From positions 1 to 64,000 of the forward strand of contig JAMPAT010000015.1 of assembly GCA_023667095.1 (NCBI GenBank): 64,000 nt of DNA, in the 5' to 3' direction. The stretch is from Bacteroidales bacterium (GTDB lineage: Bacteria; Bacteroidota; Bacteroidia; Bacteroidales; UBA932). A program made the position numbers and the translations under genes. The notes under the pieces are model-generated. The model was not told where the DNA came from. It did no database searches and was given only the letters and a program-made list of their open reading frames with translations. How positions within the stretch are numbered: position 1 is the first letter of the stretch; each line of letters opens with the position of its first letter. Below, in pieces: positions 1 to 8,227 of this stretch.

Positions 1-147
1 TGGTTCCTCTCGCCGCTGCTGCGTGATATCATTTCGCAGATGAATCCGGCAAGGATAAATGACTTTCATGGCGAAATAAGTATTAGATTTGCCGTTGCCG
101 AAAAGTATTTCGTTTTTAGGATAATAATTGCAATCTTTGCAAGGTAA
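1..147 (+). CDS. Possible 3' end of an unidentified gene
   Basis: Frame 1 is open from the first base to a TAA at 145-147, giving 48 residues that start WFLSPLLRD and end in a hydrophobic, Arg-terminated stretch (FRIIIAIFAR). It may be the C-terminus of a gene that begins before the window. It has no recognisable motif and the length is too short to exclude chance. The following 75 bases up to LemA are AT-rich and hold no gene. Confidence 0.22.
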   Translation, partial: WFLSPLLRDIISQMNPARINDFHGEISIRFAVAEKYFVFRIIIAIFAR

Positions 148-222
148 AATCGTTATGTTTAGAAAATCCGATTGAAGGAAGCATTTACTAAGAATTAAAA
201 ATAAACTTATATATCAGAAAAT

Positions 223-972
223 ATGGCAAATCTATTGGATGAAGTGACGGGGCCTGTAAATGACAATGGCCGTGACATACATGTGATTGACCGGCAGCTG
301 CCGGTCAAAACCGGGTTTGGCTCAGTGCTTTTTGAGATTGCATTGTGGGTAACTATTCCAGTGCTTGTATTGGTGTATCTGGCTATAATGGGTGATACGC
401 TTGAAAATTCTTTGCTGATAGGAGTGGCCGGATGTGTTGCCGGTGTCTTGCCTGGAGTTATTTTCATATTCATGAAGATTTCTGCACGCAACTATTTCCA
501 GCAGCTTGAACAGCGCATTCAGGCGGAGGCCTCAAACATCGACAACTACCTTGAGCAGCGTGTCCAGATTCTGCAGAATGTTGTGGGGCTTGTGGAGCGT
601 GCAGTTGAACTGGACAAGGATGTGATGAAATCTGTTGCTGCCCTGCGTGGCGGCTCAGTGAATGACGGGAACAGGAACGATGTCAACCAGCAGGTTAATA
701 CGGCATTCAGCCGCCTGTTCCCGCAGGTCGAGGCATATCCGGAACTGAAGGCGCACAATGCCATTGCAGATGCTATGCAGCAGAACAGCTATCTCCAGAG
801 AGAGATTACAGCTGCCCGTACAGTCTATAACAGCCGAGTAACTCAATGGAATACAGATATATTTGCATGGCCTACAAAGATGATAGTTGCTGCACGTCAA
901 GGATATACCACACGCATTCCGTTCACAGCTTCTGCTGAAACACGCGATATGGCGAGAAGCAAGTTCTTCTAA
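223..972 (+). CDS. lemA: LemA family membrane protein
   Basis: 249 residues. Two hydrophobic segments at about residues 30-60 and 63-88 are followed by the helical LemA-type domain: a region with NYLEQRVQILQNVV (about 108-121), then VERAVELDKDVM and the AYPELKA motif near residue 170, which is typical of LemA proteins. Family members are membrane-anchored helical-bundle proteins of uncertain function, often encoded beside large membrane proteins or peptidases. Here the next gene starts 14 bases downstream on the same strand, so the two are probably co-transcribed. The N-terminal 25 residues before the first membrane segment are longer than in the simplest LemA proteins, and there are two membrane segments rather than one. 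Confidence 0.85.
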   Translation: MANLLDEVTGPVNDNGRDIHVIDRQLPVKTGFGSVLFEIALWVTIPVLVLVYLAIMGDTLENSLLIGVAGCVAGVLPGVIFIFMKISARNYFQQLEQRIQAEASNIDNYLEQRVQILQNVVGLVERAVELDKDVMKSVAALRGGSVNDGNRNDVNQQVNTAFSRLFPQVEAYPELKAHNAIADAMQQNSYLQREITAARTVYNSRVTQWNTDIFAWPTKMIVAARQGYTTRIPFTASAETRDMARSKFF

Positions 973-986
973 GCTATAGATAGGCT

Positions 987-2717
987 ATGGTTCAGGACAT
1001 CTACGATCCGCTCACAGAGTATGTCGAAGTTTTCCGTGACCGCTTCAAGGAAGTTGCTGAAGCTACCTTTGCCGAATTGGCAGCGGAAGCAAATGTGGAC
1101 ATTGAGGCGAATCGCGGTACTTGCCGTAAACTATACGAGACAGAGGGCACACTGTCTTCTGTAAAAACACGTATCCGCAGGTGGAAAGTTTGGTGTGTGA
1201 TGTTGTGGATAGGTGTGGCAGGAAGCATTGTCGCAGCCTTTGTCATGCGCGAGGAGGTTGGACCTGAAATCCTTGCTGGAATTGGAGCAGCAGATTTGGC
1301 TGTTATAGTGTATCTGATCGCAAGGGTACACCCACGCTTGAAGAGACTGAAATCTGAGAAAGGCGAGCTTGAGGCAACAGCTGACAAGTTCAGGCAGGAG
1401 GCCTGGGGACAGATGGCGAAGCTTAACCGCCTGTATGACTGGGATGTGCTGACGAGGATGATGTCCAGGACTGTTCCGCGTCTGGAGTTCGACCCGTATT
1501 TTACCACTCAGCGTCTGGCTGACCTGAAGATGGTGTACAATTGGGACGATTCGTTCAATGCAGGGCGTTCTGTGCTTTATTCCCATTCAGGACTTATCAA
1601 CGGCAATCCGTTTGTAATATGCCGTACAAGAAAGATGGAGATGGGTACCAAGACATATTCCGGTTCCAAGACCATTACCTGGACAACGCGTGAACGCGGT
1701 TCTGACGGAAAATATCATACGGTGCATCATTCGCAGGTACTTACGGCCACGGTGACTGCACCTTATCCGGAATATTTCGAGAAGACACGTCTCATTTACG
1801 GGAATACCGCAGCTCCTGACCTGATATTCTACCGTCAGCAGAGCGGCCTGGCGGGCAAGGAGGATTCGCTGTCGTTCAAATGGAAGAAACGTTCGCTCCG
1901 CAAGAAGGCACGAAATCTGACCAATGCCGACTTTGCGATGATGACCAACGAGGAGTTTGAGGTGGCCTTCAATACGAGCAACCGTAACAATAACCAGCAG
2001 TTTGCCTTACTGTTCACACCACTTGCCCAGGAAAGCATGATGAAGCTGCTGGAAGACAAGGAGGCCGGGTATGGAGATGATTTTGACTTTGGCAAGAACA
2101 GGATGATCAACACTATCATTTCCAGTCACATGCAGGAACTGAACCTTGACATGAACCCTGCACAATACAGGCATTTCGACTACAACAGGGCGAAGGCTGA
2201 TTTCTACGCAATCAATGCCAGGTATTTCCGTGCCATCTATTTTTGCCTGGCACCGCTGCTTTGTGTCCCTATGTATCAGCAGATACGCCCTCAGCATGAG
2301 ATATATGGCCATGACATGCAGCGTCATAGCGCATTCTGGGAACATGAGGCCTTGGCCAACTTCTGGGGGCAGGAGCATTTCAAGCACCCGAACTGTGTGA
2401 CCGACTGTATACTGAAGACAGAGCAGAGCAGAGGGAATGGCGATAATTCTACGATTACTGTCTATGCCCATGGTTACCGTTCTGTACGGCGTCTGACCTA
2501 TATCAGCAAATGGGGCGGTGATGGCCGTTCGCATGACGTGCCGGTATATTGGGACGAATATTTCCCTGTTACAGGAAACGGCCGCATCTACATGAAGGAA
2601 GACAATGATTTCAATGATGATTCCGTCACGCACCGCCAGCGTCTGGAGCATATTGACAATGTCCTTGGCAAATCCAGCCTCAGCGTGTACAGGAGGCATA
2701 TTGCTTCAAAGGTGTAA
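987..2717 (+). CDS. Two-TM membrane protein partnered with LemA (DUF3137-like)
   Basis: 576 residues. An N-terminal helical, charged region (1-65) precedes two hydrophobic segments (about 66-86 and 93-112), then a charged coiled segment (113-140) and a long soluble part. The order (helical N-end, TM pair, large soluble domain, directly after LemA) matches the LemA-linked DUF3137-type proteins known from several bacteria; I assign that family from architecture and context, not from a decisive motif. Residues 215-260 contain a Ser/Thr/Tyr-rich beta-like stretch (KTYSGSKTITWTTRERG). A second hydrophobic patch lies at about 416-432 (FRAIYFCLAPLLCVPMYQQ). Function is unknown; the tight spacing suggests a complex with LemA. 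Confidence 0.6.
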   Translation: MVQDIYDPLTEYVEVFRDRFKEVAEATFAELAAEANVDIEANRGTCRKLYETEGTLSSVKTRIRRWKVWCVMLWIGVAGSIVAAFVMREEVGPEILAGIGAADLAVIVYLIARVHPRLKRLKSEKGELEATADKFRQEAWGQMAKLNRLYDWDVLTRMMSRTVPRLEFDPYFTTQRLADLKMVYNWDDSFNAGRSVLYSHSGLINGNPFVICRTRKMEMGTKTYSGSKTITWTTRERGSDGKYHTVHHSQVLTATVTAPYPEYFEKTRLIYGNTAAPDLIFYRQQSGLAGKEDSLSFKWKKRSLRKKARNLTNADFAMMTNEEFEVAFNTSNRNNNQQFALLFTPLAQESMMKLLEDKEAGYGDDFDFGKNRMINTIISSHMQELNLDMNPAQYRHFDYNRAKADFYAINARYFRAIYFCLAPLLCVPMYQQIRPQHEIYGHDMQRHSAFWEHEALANFWGQEHFKHPNCVTDCILKTEQSRGNGDNSTITVYAHGYRSVRRLTYISKWGGDGRSHDVPVYWDEYFPVTGNGRIYMKEDNDFNDDSVTHRQRLEHIDNVLGKSSLSVYRRHIASKV

Positions 2718-2809
2718 CTGCCAATATCCGCATCGGACTGTATGTATCGCAAAAGCAAGTACTGCATATATACGAACTGAAAAATATACTATTTAAGCAC
2801 ATCTCCTTA

Positions 2810-4150
2810 ATGCATATAAAACTGATACAGCCTCTCATGCACATGCGCCCGATGGATACTCATCTGAAGAACCGTATGTCTCCTCCGCTGGGCCTTTACA
2901 CTATAGTCAATATGTTCAGGGATGAACACACTGTCACTGTTGAAAATGAGAATGTACAGAATCTGAATCTTGCAGACATTCCCGACATTGTCGGTATCTC
3001 CGTGAACGTGGATTCTTTGCCAAGGGCTCTTGAGATTGCAAAAATATATCTGGGAAAGGCCGTTCCTGTTGTATTGGGTGGGATACTTCCCACAACGGCA
3101 CCAGAAATTATTCCTGATATGAATAACCTGGTCTTGTGCATCGGTGCTGCGGAAGGTACTTGGCCGGATATCATAAATGACCTTGGGGCTGGCTGCCTGA
3201 AAAAGAAATATATATGTCAGCACGGCTTTACAGGTGACATGATAGTCCCGCCAGCGTATAATCTGATTCCGTCAGGACTGTATCTCTACCGGAATATTTT
3301 TCACACCAGCCGCGGCTGTCCGTTCAGATGCGACTTCTGCTACAACAGTTCCAATGAAAGATGGTATGTCTGCCGGCCTGTCGGGGATGTGGTCAAGGAG
3401 GTGAGCGAGTGTGGAATGAAGCATATAATGTTCATAGACGACAATTTCATAGGAAATGTCAGGTGGACACGTGAACTGATGAAGGAACTCAAAAGGATGA
3501 AGGTGAAATGGAATGCAGCAGTTTCAATAAATGTTGTCAACATACCTGGTCTTCTGGATGAGATGATGGACAGTGGCTGCCAGGGGCTTTTCATAGGATT
3601 CGAGAGTGTCAATCCGTCATCCGTAAGCGGAGTGCATAAGGTCCAGAATGATGTATCCATGTATGAACATGCTGTGGAGGAAATCCATAGGAGGGGGATA
3701 ATGATAAATGCGAGCTTCGTCTTTGGTCTTGACAGTGATACCCCTGAGACGTTTCGGGCCACACTTGACTGGATTGTACGCAACAGGATAGAGACCGTCA
3801 CTTCGCACATCCTTACTCCATATCCAGGTACTGAACTGTATCGCCGTATGAAAGACGAAGGGAGGTTGCTGACCGATGATCTCGGGCTGTATGACACGGC
3901 CCATGTCGTATTCCGCCCCAAGAATATGACCAAGGAGGAGCTATATGACGGTTATATCTGGATGTATGACCAGATATACAGCTTCAGGAACATAATAAGG
4001 AGACTTCCACTGGCAGCCCGGCAGATTCCTGCATACCTGATGTTCAACTTCTTCTACCGCAAATGGGGCCGTTTCACAGACTGGCTGTGCCGGAGGATTA
4101 CCTATGAACGCATCGGCAGGTGGGGAGAGCGGTTGTCGCGGTATATGTGA
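2810..4150 (+). CDS. B12-binding-domain radical SAM protein
   Basis: 446 residues. Residues 1-125 look like a cobalamin-binding (Rossmann) domain: PPLGLYTI near 25, IPDIVGISVN near 60 and VPVVLGGILPTT near 85. The radical SAM core follows, with the CX3CX2C cluster motif in RGCPFRCDFCYNS (about residue 170). FIDDNFIGN, FIGFES and FGLDSDTPETF are typical barrel motifs, and TPYPGTEL is the usual late motif of the B12-type family. Such enzymes act on varied substrates (methylation, ring formation, hopanoid or lipid modification); the substrate here cannot be read from sequence. The last 46 codons have a diverged copy at 5721-5858, on the far side of the convergent ATPase gene, so a second paralogue once stood there. 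Confidence 0.85.
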   Translation: MHIKLIQPLMHMRPMDTHLKNRMSPPLGLYTIVNMFRDEHTVTVENENVQNLNLADIPDIVGISVNVDSLPRALEIAKIYLGKAVPVVLGGILPTTAPEIIPDMNNLVLCIGAAEGTWPDIINDLGAGCLKKKYICQHGFTGDMIVPPAYNLIPSGLYLYRNIFHTSRGCPFRCDFCYNSSNERWYVCRPVGDVVKEVSECGMKHIMFIDDNFIGNVRWTRELMKELKRMKVKWNAAVSINVVNIPGLLDEMMDSGCQGLFIGFESVNPSSVSGVHKVQNDVSMYEHAVEEIHRRGIMINASFVFGLDSDTPETFRATLDWIVRNRIETVTSHILTPYPGTELYRRMKDEGRLLTDDLGLYDTAHVVFRPKNMTKEELYDGYIWMYDQIYSFRNIIRRLPLAARQIPAYLMFNFFYRKWGRFTDWLCRRITYERIGRWGERLSRYM

Positions 4151-4191
4151 TGGTATAATCCATTGCAGGAACATGTTCAGATTGCTGCCAC

Positions 4192-5544
4192 CTAAAGGAG
4201 CCCTGCCATATATACAGGCAGGCATATTATGTCCTGCTCCTTGCGCATATCCTTAGTGTATAGAAGATAGCGTTCCTTAATCCGTGACGAGAATTTTTTC
4301 TGGAACTCGTCAAGCGATTTGTGGGACTTATAGCCTGATGATTTCACTTCAATGGGACATATTTTATCTTTCCGGCTTATCAGGAAGTCTATCTCGTAGA
4401 CGCGTGGCTCGTCTGAATTCTCAGTGTATTCTTTGAAAGTATAGTAATAGAGCGAATGTCCTGCACTTCTAAGTATCTGTGCCACGGCATTTTCATATAC
4501 ATAGCCTAAATCTGCTGACAATTTGTCCGAGAGCAGTTTGCGGTATATTTCATTGTCTGTGAAATCTTTATCCATAAATGCCAGTGTGATGAACAACCCC
4601 GTGTCGGCAAGAAAAATCTTGAAGAAATCATAATCTGCATGCAGGGCGAATCCTACTCCAGGGTCATTTGCGTGATGGGCAAAATTTACTGTCTTGGAAT
4701 CCTCAAGTTCGGCAAATATGCCTTCTGTCCTTGATGGCCGTGCATTAGGGATGACGCTACCGATCTTGTAACGTAAGACGTTGCGTGACAATTGTGATGG
4801 GACAGACGAGAATATAGCTGACACCTTTCCTGATATGTCAATTTTTCGGAAATCATCTGTATAAAGCCTGATTATATCACGTTTTATATTGTCCACCTTG
4901 CTGAAATCATTGTATTTCAGATATGCTTCAACAGCTTGAGGCATTCCTCCGACAAGCATGTATAGTCTGAATTCACGCATAAGGGCGCGGTGAGTTGAAT
5001 CACCGAAGGGAGTCATATCCTCGTATGATTTACGTATCAGTTCATAGTACATTGGTTTGCCTACAGCCCATAGGAATTCCTCGAAATCCATAGGATGCAT
5101 AGATATCCTATGTTCTTCACTTGGTATCAGTATGTCTTTTACATTCTTCTTGATAGACAAAAGTGAACCAGTCTCGATATAGTCATACCTGCCATCCTTT
5201 ACAAGATGCTTGATTGCCTGGCGTGCCTTAGGGCACAGCTGGACTTCATCAAAGACAATAACTGATTCTCTTGTAATTAATTGCCTGCCTGTAAGTACCT
5301 GCAATCTAAGAAAAAAGAAGTCTCGGTCAGCTATATTGTCGAACAGATTCAGAATTTCAGATTTGACATCAGAGAAGTCAATGATAATGTATGTGGCATA
5401 TTCATTTCTCGCAAACTCTTCTACGATAGTTGATTTTCCTATGCGCCTGGCTCCTTCGACAAGAAGTGCTGAAGTGCCGTCCGACTGTCTTTTCCAGTCA
5501 AGCATTCTGGAATATATCTTACGCTTGAATATTAACTCGCTCAT
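4192..5544 (-). CDS. AAA ATPase with DUF4143-type C-terminal domain
   Basis: 450 residues. The N-terminal ATPase domain has Walker A GARRIGKST (about 31-39), Walker B VIVFDEVQ (about 95-102) and the TGSLLS sensor-like motif (about 126). The C-terminal domain carries YEIDFLISRKDK followed by CPIEVKSSG, a D-x(n)-ExK arrangement like that of PD-(D/E)XK nucleases, normal for DUF4143 ATPases. These are common, highly mobile accessory genes of unproven function. Immediately upstream are three direct repeats at 33-bp spacing (5581-5663). The gene is convergent with the radical SAM gene and lies between that gene's intact 3' end and a copied 3' end, indicating insertion into a former tandem duplication. 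Confidence 0.85.
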   Translation of the reverse strand: MSELIFKRKIYSRMLDWKRQSDGTSALLVEGARRIGKSTIVEEFARNEYATYIIIDFSDVKSEILNLFDNIADRDFFFLRLQVLTGRQLITRESVIVFDEVQLCPKARQAIKHLVKDGRYDYIETGSLLSIKKNVKDILIPSEEHRISMHPMDFEEFLWAVGKPMYYELIRKSYEDMTPFGDSTHRALMREFRLYMLVGGMPQAVEAYLKYNDFSKVDNIKRDIIRLYTDDFRKIDISGKVSAIFSSVPSQLSRNVLRYKIGSVIPNARPSRTEGIFAELEDSKTVNFAHHANDPGVGFALHADYDFFKIFLADTGLFITLAFMDKDFTDNEIYRKLLSDKLSADLGYVYENAVAQILRSAGHSLYYYTFKEYTENSDEPRVYEIDFLISRKDKICPIEVKSSGYKSHKSLDEFQKKFSSRIKERYLLYTKDMRKEQDIICLPVYMAGLL

Positions 5545-5580
5545 AATATGTTGTATTTCAAGGCAAATATAGTATATATG

Positions 5581-5663
5581 TACGAAACGGTAAAATTTTT
5601 AGCGCGTATTTTGTACGGAACGGTAAAATTTTAAATCTATAAATTGCACGAAACGGTAAAAAG
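5581..5663. repeat. Three iteron-like direct repeats, 33-bp period, upstream of the ATPase
   Basis: Copies of ACGAAACGGTAAAA start at 5582, 5615 (ACGGAACGG...) and 5648, so the period is exactly 33 bp, or three helical turns. The first two copies extend by TTTT. The block begins 37 bases upstream of the ATPase start codon (5544, minus strand). Regular helical phasing suggests a cooperative protein-binding site, perhaps autoregulatory. A different repeat sequence with the same 33-bp phase precedes the second ATPase (6571-6652). Confidence 0.8.
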
Positions 5664-5720
5664 TCAAAGCGCATTTAGCATTGCCGCCTTCTTTATGGAG
5701 CCATTGCCTTTATTTTTAGG

Positions 5721-5858
5721 ACAGCCAGTCAGATTCCTGCATACCTGATGTTCAACTTCTTCTACCGCAAATGGGGCCGTTTCACAGACTGGCTGTGCCA
5801 GAAGATTACCTACGAGCGTATTGGCCGGTGGGGTGAGCGGCTGTCAAGGTATATGTGA
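5721..5858 (+). pseudogene. 3' fragment of a second radical SAM gene
   Basis: 46 codons ending in TGA match the last 46 codons of the radical SAM gene at 2810-4150, with the same reading frame and stop. Many differences are synonymous third-base changes; the protein differs mainly at RR to QK before ITYERIGRW and in the first few residues. This indicates an old paralogue that was still under selection before its 5' part was lost. The bases before 5721 carry no further match. No start codon or promoter is evident. Confidence 0.85.
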
Positions 5859-5987
5859 TGGAGCAGACGTGGCAGGATAACAGGCATAATCAATGTCAGA
5901 TGACCCTCTCCAAAAAATAGAACTGTCTTTATGTGAAATCATAATATCTCGAAAATATTTCCTACCTTTAGGCGGATTTGACGGGAT

Positions 5988-6479
5988 ATGGCGTACCCGG
6001 ACCACAACGTGTTTTGTCAAATGACGGAATGGTTTTATAATGGGGAGGATGCAGATATGTCATTGCCGATAAATATAGAAGATTTGCTGCACAGAAACAA
6101 GCTGGAAAATAGCCGTGTAGAGTTCAAAAGTCACCGTATCAGCTATTCCCTTATGTTCATTCCTGTGCATGATGGAAGTGGAGGCGTAGTGGAGATGAAT
6201 GGTACTCAAGAGAACCGGTATGTACATTTCGGTGACTTCGACCTCGCCGGCATAAATATATTCCTTACGGAATTTCATCGGTATCTCGGCTCCCGTTCAT
6301 CATTTCTCATCCCGGCAGACATAGAATCGCGTATTGTCAAGGGCTCTGTAGAACGATATGATGCCCAATACGCAAGGTTCCACAACCTTTCGACAGACAT
6401 TCCGGAACTTCAGACCCTTATCGGACTGATAAACCGCCACCACCGCTGCTATGATCAGGAGGGGTATATCTTGGGATGA
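5988..6479 (+). pseudogene. Composite remnant: AlbA/Schlafen-type start joined to a toprim-like C-terminal piece
   Basis: The 163-codon frame is open but looks like two unrelated pieces. Residues 25-50 (INIEDLLHRNKLENSRVEFK) match the opening of Schlafen/AlbA-type putative DNA-binding proteins. From about residue 77 the text changes to YVHFGDFDLAGINIF, then a region ending HHRCYDQEGY. That resembles the toprim-like DFD segment and C-end of proteins such as Wadjet JetD or DUF7281 types; this family guess is from memory of motifs. Neither piece is complete. I infer deletion-fusion of two decayed defence-type genes. The frame may be translated, but a normal function is unlikely. Confidence 0.5.
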
Positions 6480-6570
6480 AACCGAAGTGTAGCCCTCAAT
6501 TAAAAGTGGTACGCCCGAACAGGCTGTGTCGTTCTAAAATGATAGACATATGTTGAAAAGACATTTATAT

Positions 6571-6652
6571 CCCCATAAAAATGTAATGAACTTACATTTA
6601 TTCGCTCATAAAAATGTGAAAACACCTTGAATATTCCCCAATAAAAGTGTAG
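6571..6652. repeat. Three direct repeats, 33-bp period, upstream of the second ATPase
   Basis: ATAAAAATGT, ATAAAAATGT and ATAAAAGTGT begin at 6575, 6608 and 6641, exactly 33 bp apart. Each is preceded by a C-rich CCC/CTC tract (two copies read CCCC just before). The block ends 30 bases before the ATPase start at 6682. The repeat sequence differs completely from that at 5581-5663, but number, phase and distance to the gene are nearly the same, which argues for a specific site recognised by each ATPase or a linked factor. Confidence 0.8.
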
Positions 6653-6681
6653 TTTTGCATGCGTATAAATAAGCTAAATGT

Positions 6682-8007
6682 ATGAAACGCAGTATATATA
6701 GCCAATTGTTGGCTTGGAAGACATCGCCACGAAGAAAGCCTATGATGCTTTACGGTGCCCGTCAGGTTGGTAAGACCTATATTCTCAAAGAATTTGGAAG
6801 AAATGAATTTGAAAATATGGTATATATCAACTGCTACAGGAATCCTGATGTAGAAACGCTGTTTGGACAGGACAAGGATGTCAAGCGGATTCTGCTAGGG
6901 CTCACGGCTTTAAGCGGACAGGAGATAAAGGAAGGCAAGACACTGGTGTTCCTTGATGAAGTCCAGGATATCCCTGATGTCGTTGCTTCCCTGAAATATT
7001 TCTGTGAGGATGCTCCGGGGATTGTTGTGGTTGCAGCAGGGTCTTTGTTGGGCGTGCTAAACATGGAAGGGAAGTCTTTCCCGACGGGGAAGGTCGACAT
7101 AATCCACATGTATCCGATGACATTTGAGGAATTTGCCACGGCTCTTGGTGAAGATAAAATGGTGTCCTTGCTAAATGAACCTCACCAGGAGGAACTTGTA
7201 AATGCGTTGCTTCCAAAATATGTGGAACTTCTTCGACAGTATTATTTTGTCGGTGGAATGCCTGAAGTAGTGGCAGAATTTGTCAACAGCCGTACTTCAA
7301 AGGCTGTAAGGAAAATACAGTTGGATATACTTGCTGCATACGATGCAGATATTGCAAAGCATGCAGGCAGGGAAACTCAAAAGGCAAGGATGGTGTTTCA
7401 GTCAATTCCTGCGCAGCTGGCCAAAGAAAACAAGAAATTTGTCTTTGGAGCATTGAAGAAGGGGGCCCGTGCTGCGGAATACGAAAATGCTATACAATGG
7501 CTTGTAGATGCCGGCCTGGTCTATAAAGTGCCCCGCTTGTCAAAAGTTGACCTGCCACTCAAATTTTACATGGACAAGGATGCCTTTAAACTTTTTGTGC
7601 TTGATGTAGGGCTTTTAGGAGCTATGGCTCAGATACCATCTTCCCTTATGCTTATCGGTAACAGTGTGTTTTCTGACTATAAAGGAGCGTTTGCCGAAAA
7701 TTATGTGCTTACCCAGATGATAAGTGTTCCGGAAACAGTCTTAGGATATTATTCAAAAGACAATTCCACAATGGAACTTGACTTTATTGTCCAGGTCGGT
7801 AGCCACCTTCTGCCTGTCGAAGTTAAGGCAGAAGAAAATGTTAAATCAAAGTCCCTCCGGCAGTTTATAACAGTCGATAAGGCAGATAGCGGCCTGTGCG
7901 GCATACGCTTCTCAATGAAAGGCTACATCAGCCAGGACTGGATGAAAAATGTTCCGCTGTTTGCAGTGCATCCGTTTGTAATGGGGATTTTGCTATCAAA
8001 TACATAA
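6682..8007 (+). CDS. AAA ATPase with DUF4143-type C-terminal domain
   Basis: 441 residues, same architecture as the gene at 4192-5544 but strongly diverged in sequence. Walker A GARQVGKTY (about 25-33), Walker B TLVFLDEVQD (about 89-98), AAGSLLGV, then YPMTFEEFA. The C-terminal domain has TMELDFIVQ followed by LPVEVKAEENVKSKSL, the D...ExK pattern of a PD-(D/E)XK-like fold. The ATG at 6682 is the natural start: it directly follows the 33-bp repeat block and gives the usual KRSIYSQLLAWK N-terminus. Biological role of this family is unproven. Confidence 0.87.
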   Translation: MKRSIYSQLLAWKTSPRRKPMMLYGARQVGKTYILKEFGRNEFENMVYINCYRNPDVETLFGQDKDVKRILLGLTALSGQEIKEGKTLVFLDEVQDIPDVVASLKYFCEDAPGIVVVAAGSLLGVLNMEGKSFPTGKVDIIHMYPMTFEEFATALGEDKMVSLLNEPHQEELVNALLPKYVELLRQYYFVGGMPEVVAEFVNSRTSKAVRKIQLDILAAYDADIAKHAGRETQKARMVFQSIPAQLAKENKKFVFGALKKGARAAEYENAIQWLVDAGLVYKVPRLSKVDLPLKFYMDKDAFKLFVLDVGLLGAMAQIPSSLMLIGNSVFSDYKGAFAENYVLTQMISVPETVLGYYSKDNSTMELDFIVQVGSHLLPVEVKAEENVKSKSLRQFITVDKADSGLCGIRFSMKGYISQDWMKNVPLFAVHPFVMGILLSNT

Positions 8008-8029
8008 ACAGCATTCAACGATTTATTGC

Positions 8030-8170
8030 AATATCACAGAGATACGTACATATCTGAATTATTACAAGCGGTTAATGGAACAACTTGGTATTCCTGAATT
8101 GAAGTTTCATGGTCTACGTCATAGCTTTGCTACACACTGCATAGAAAGCAATTGTGTTGACGTTTTGAGT
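8030..8170 (+). pseudogene. Tyrosine recombinase (integrase) fragment
   Basis: The frame reads TYLNYYKRLMEQLGIPELK followed by FHGLRHSFATHCIESNC. HGLRHSFATH is the conserved HxLRHxxAT box of phage-type integrases. The sequence then departs from the family where the stretch before the catalytic Tyr should follow, and there is no Tyr active-site motif. The N-terminal catalytic Arg region is absent too. It is a short relic of a mobile element next to the 3' end of the P-type ATPase gene. Confidence 0.7.
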
Positions 8171-8227
8171 GATGCTCGACAAGGAACAAACTTGTCGTAT
8201 CGTTTGCCAGTCTGGAACATGCTAAGC

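Noticed and set aside
2007-2699. Long minus-strand open frame (230 codons)
   Set aside because: It lies wholly inside the LemA-partner gene on the other strand, lacks family motifs and is a shadow of that gene.
5581-5663. CRISPR-like short repeats upstream of the ATPase
   Set aside because: Only three copies with short AT-rich intervals and no cas genes; better explained as phased operator or iteron sites.
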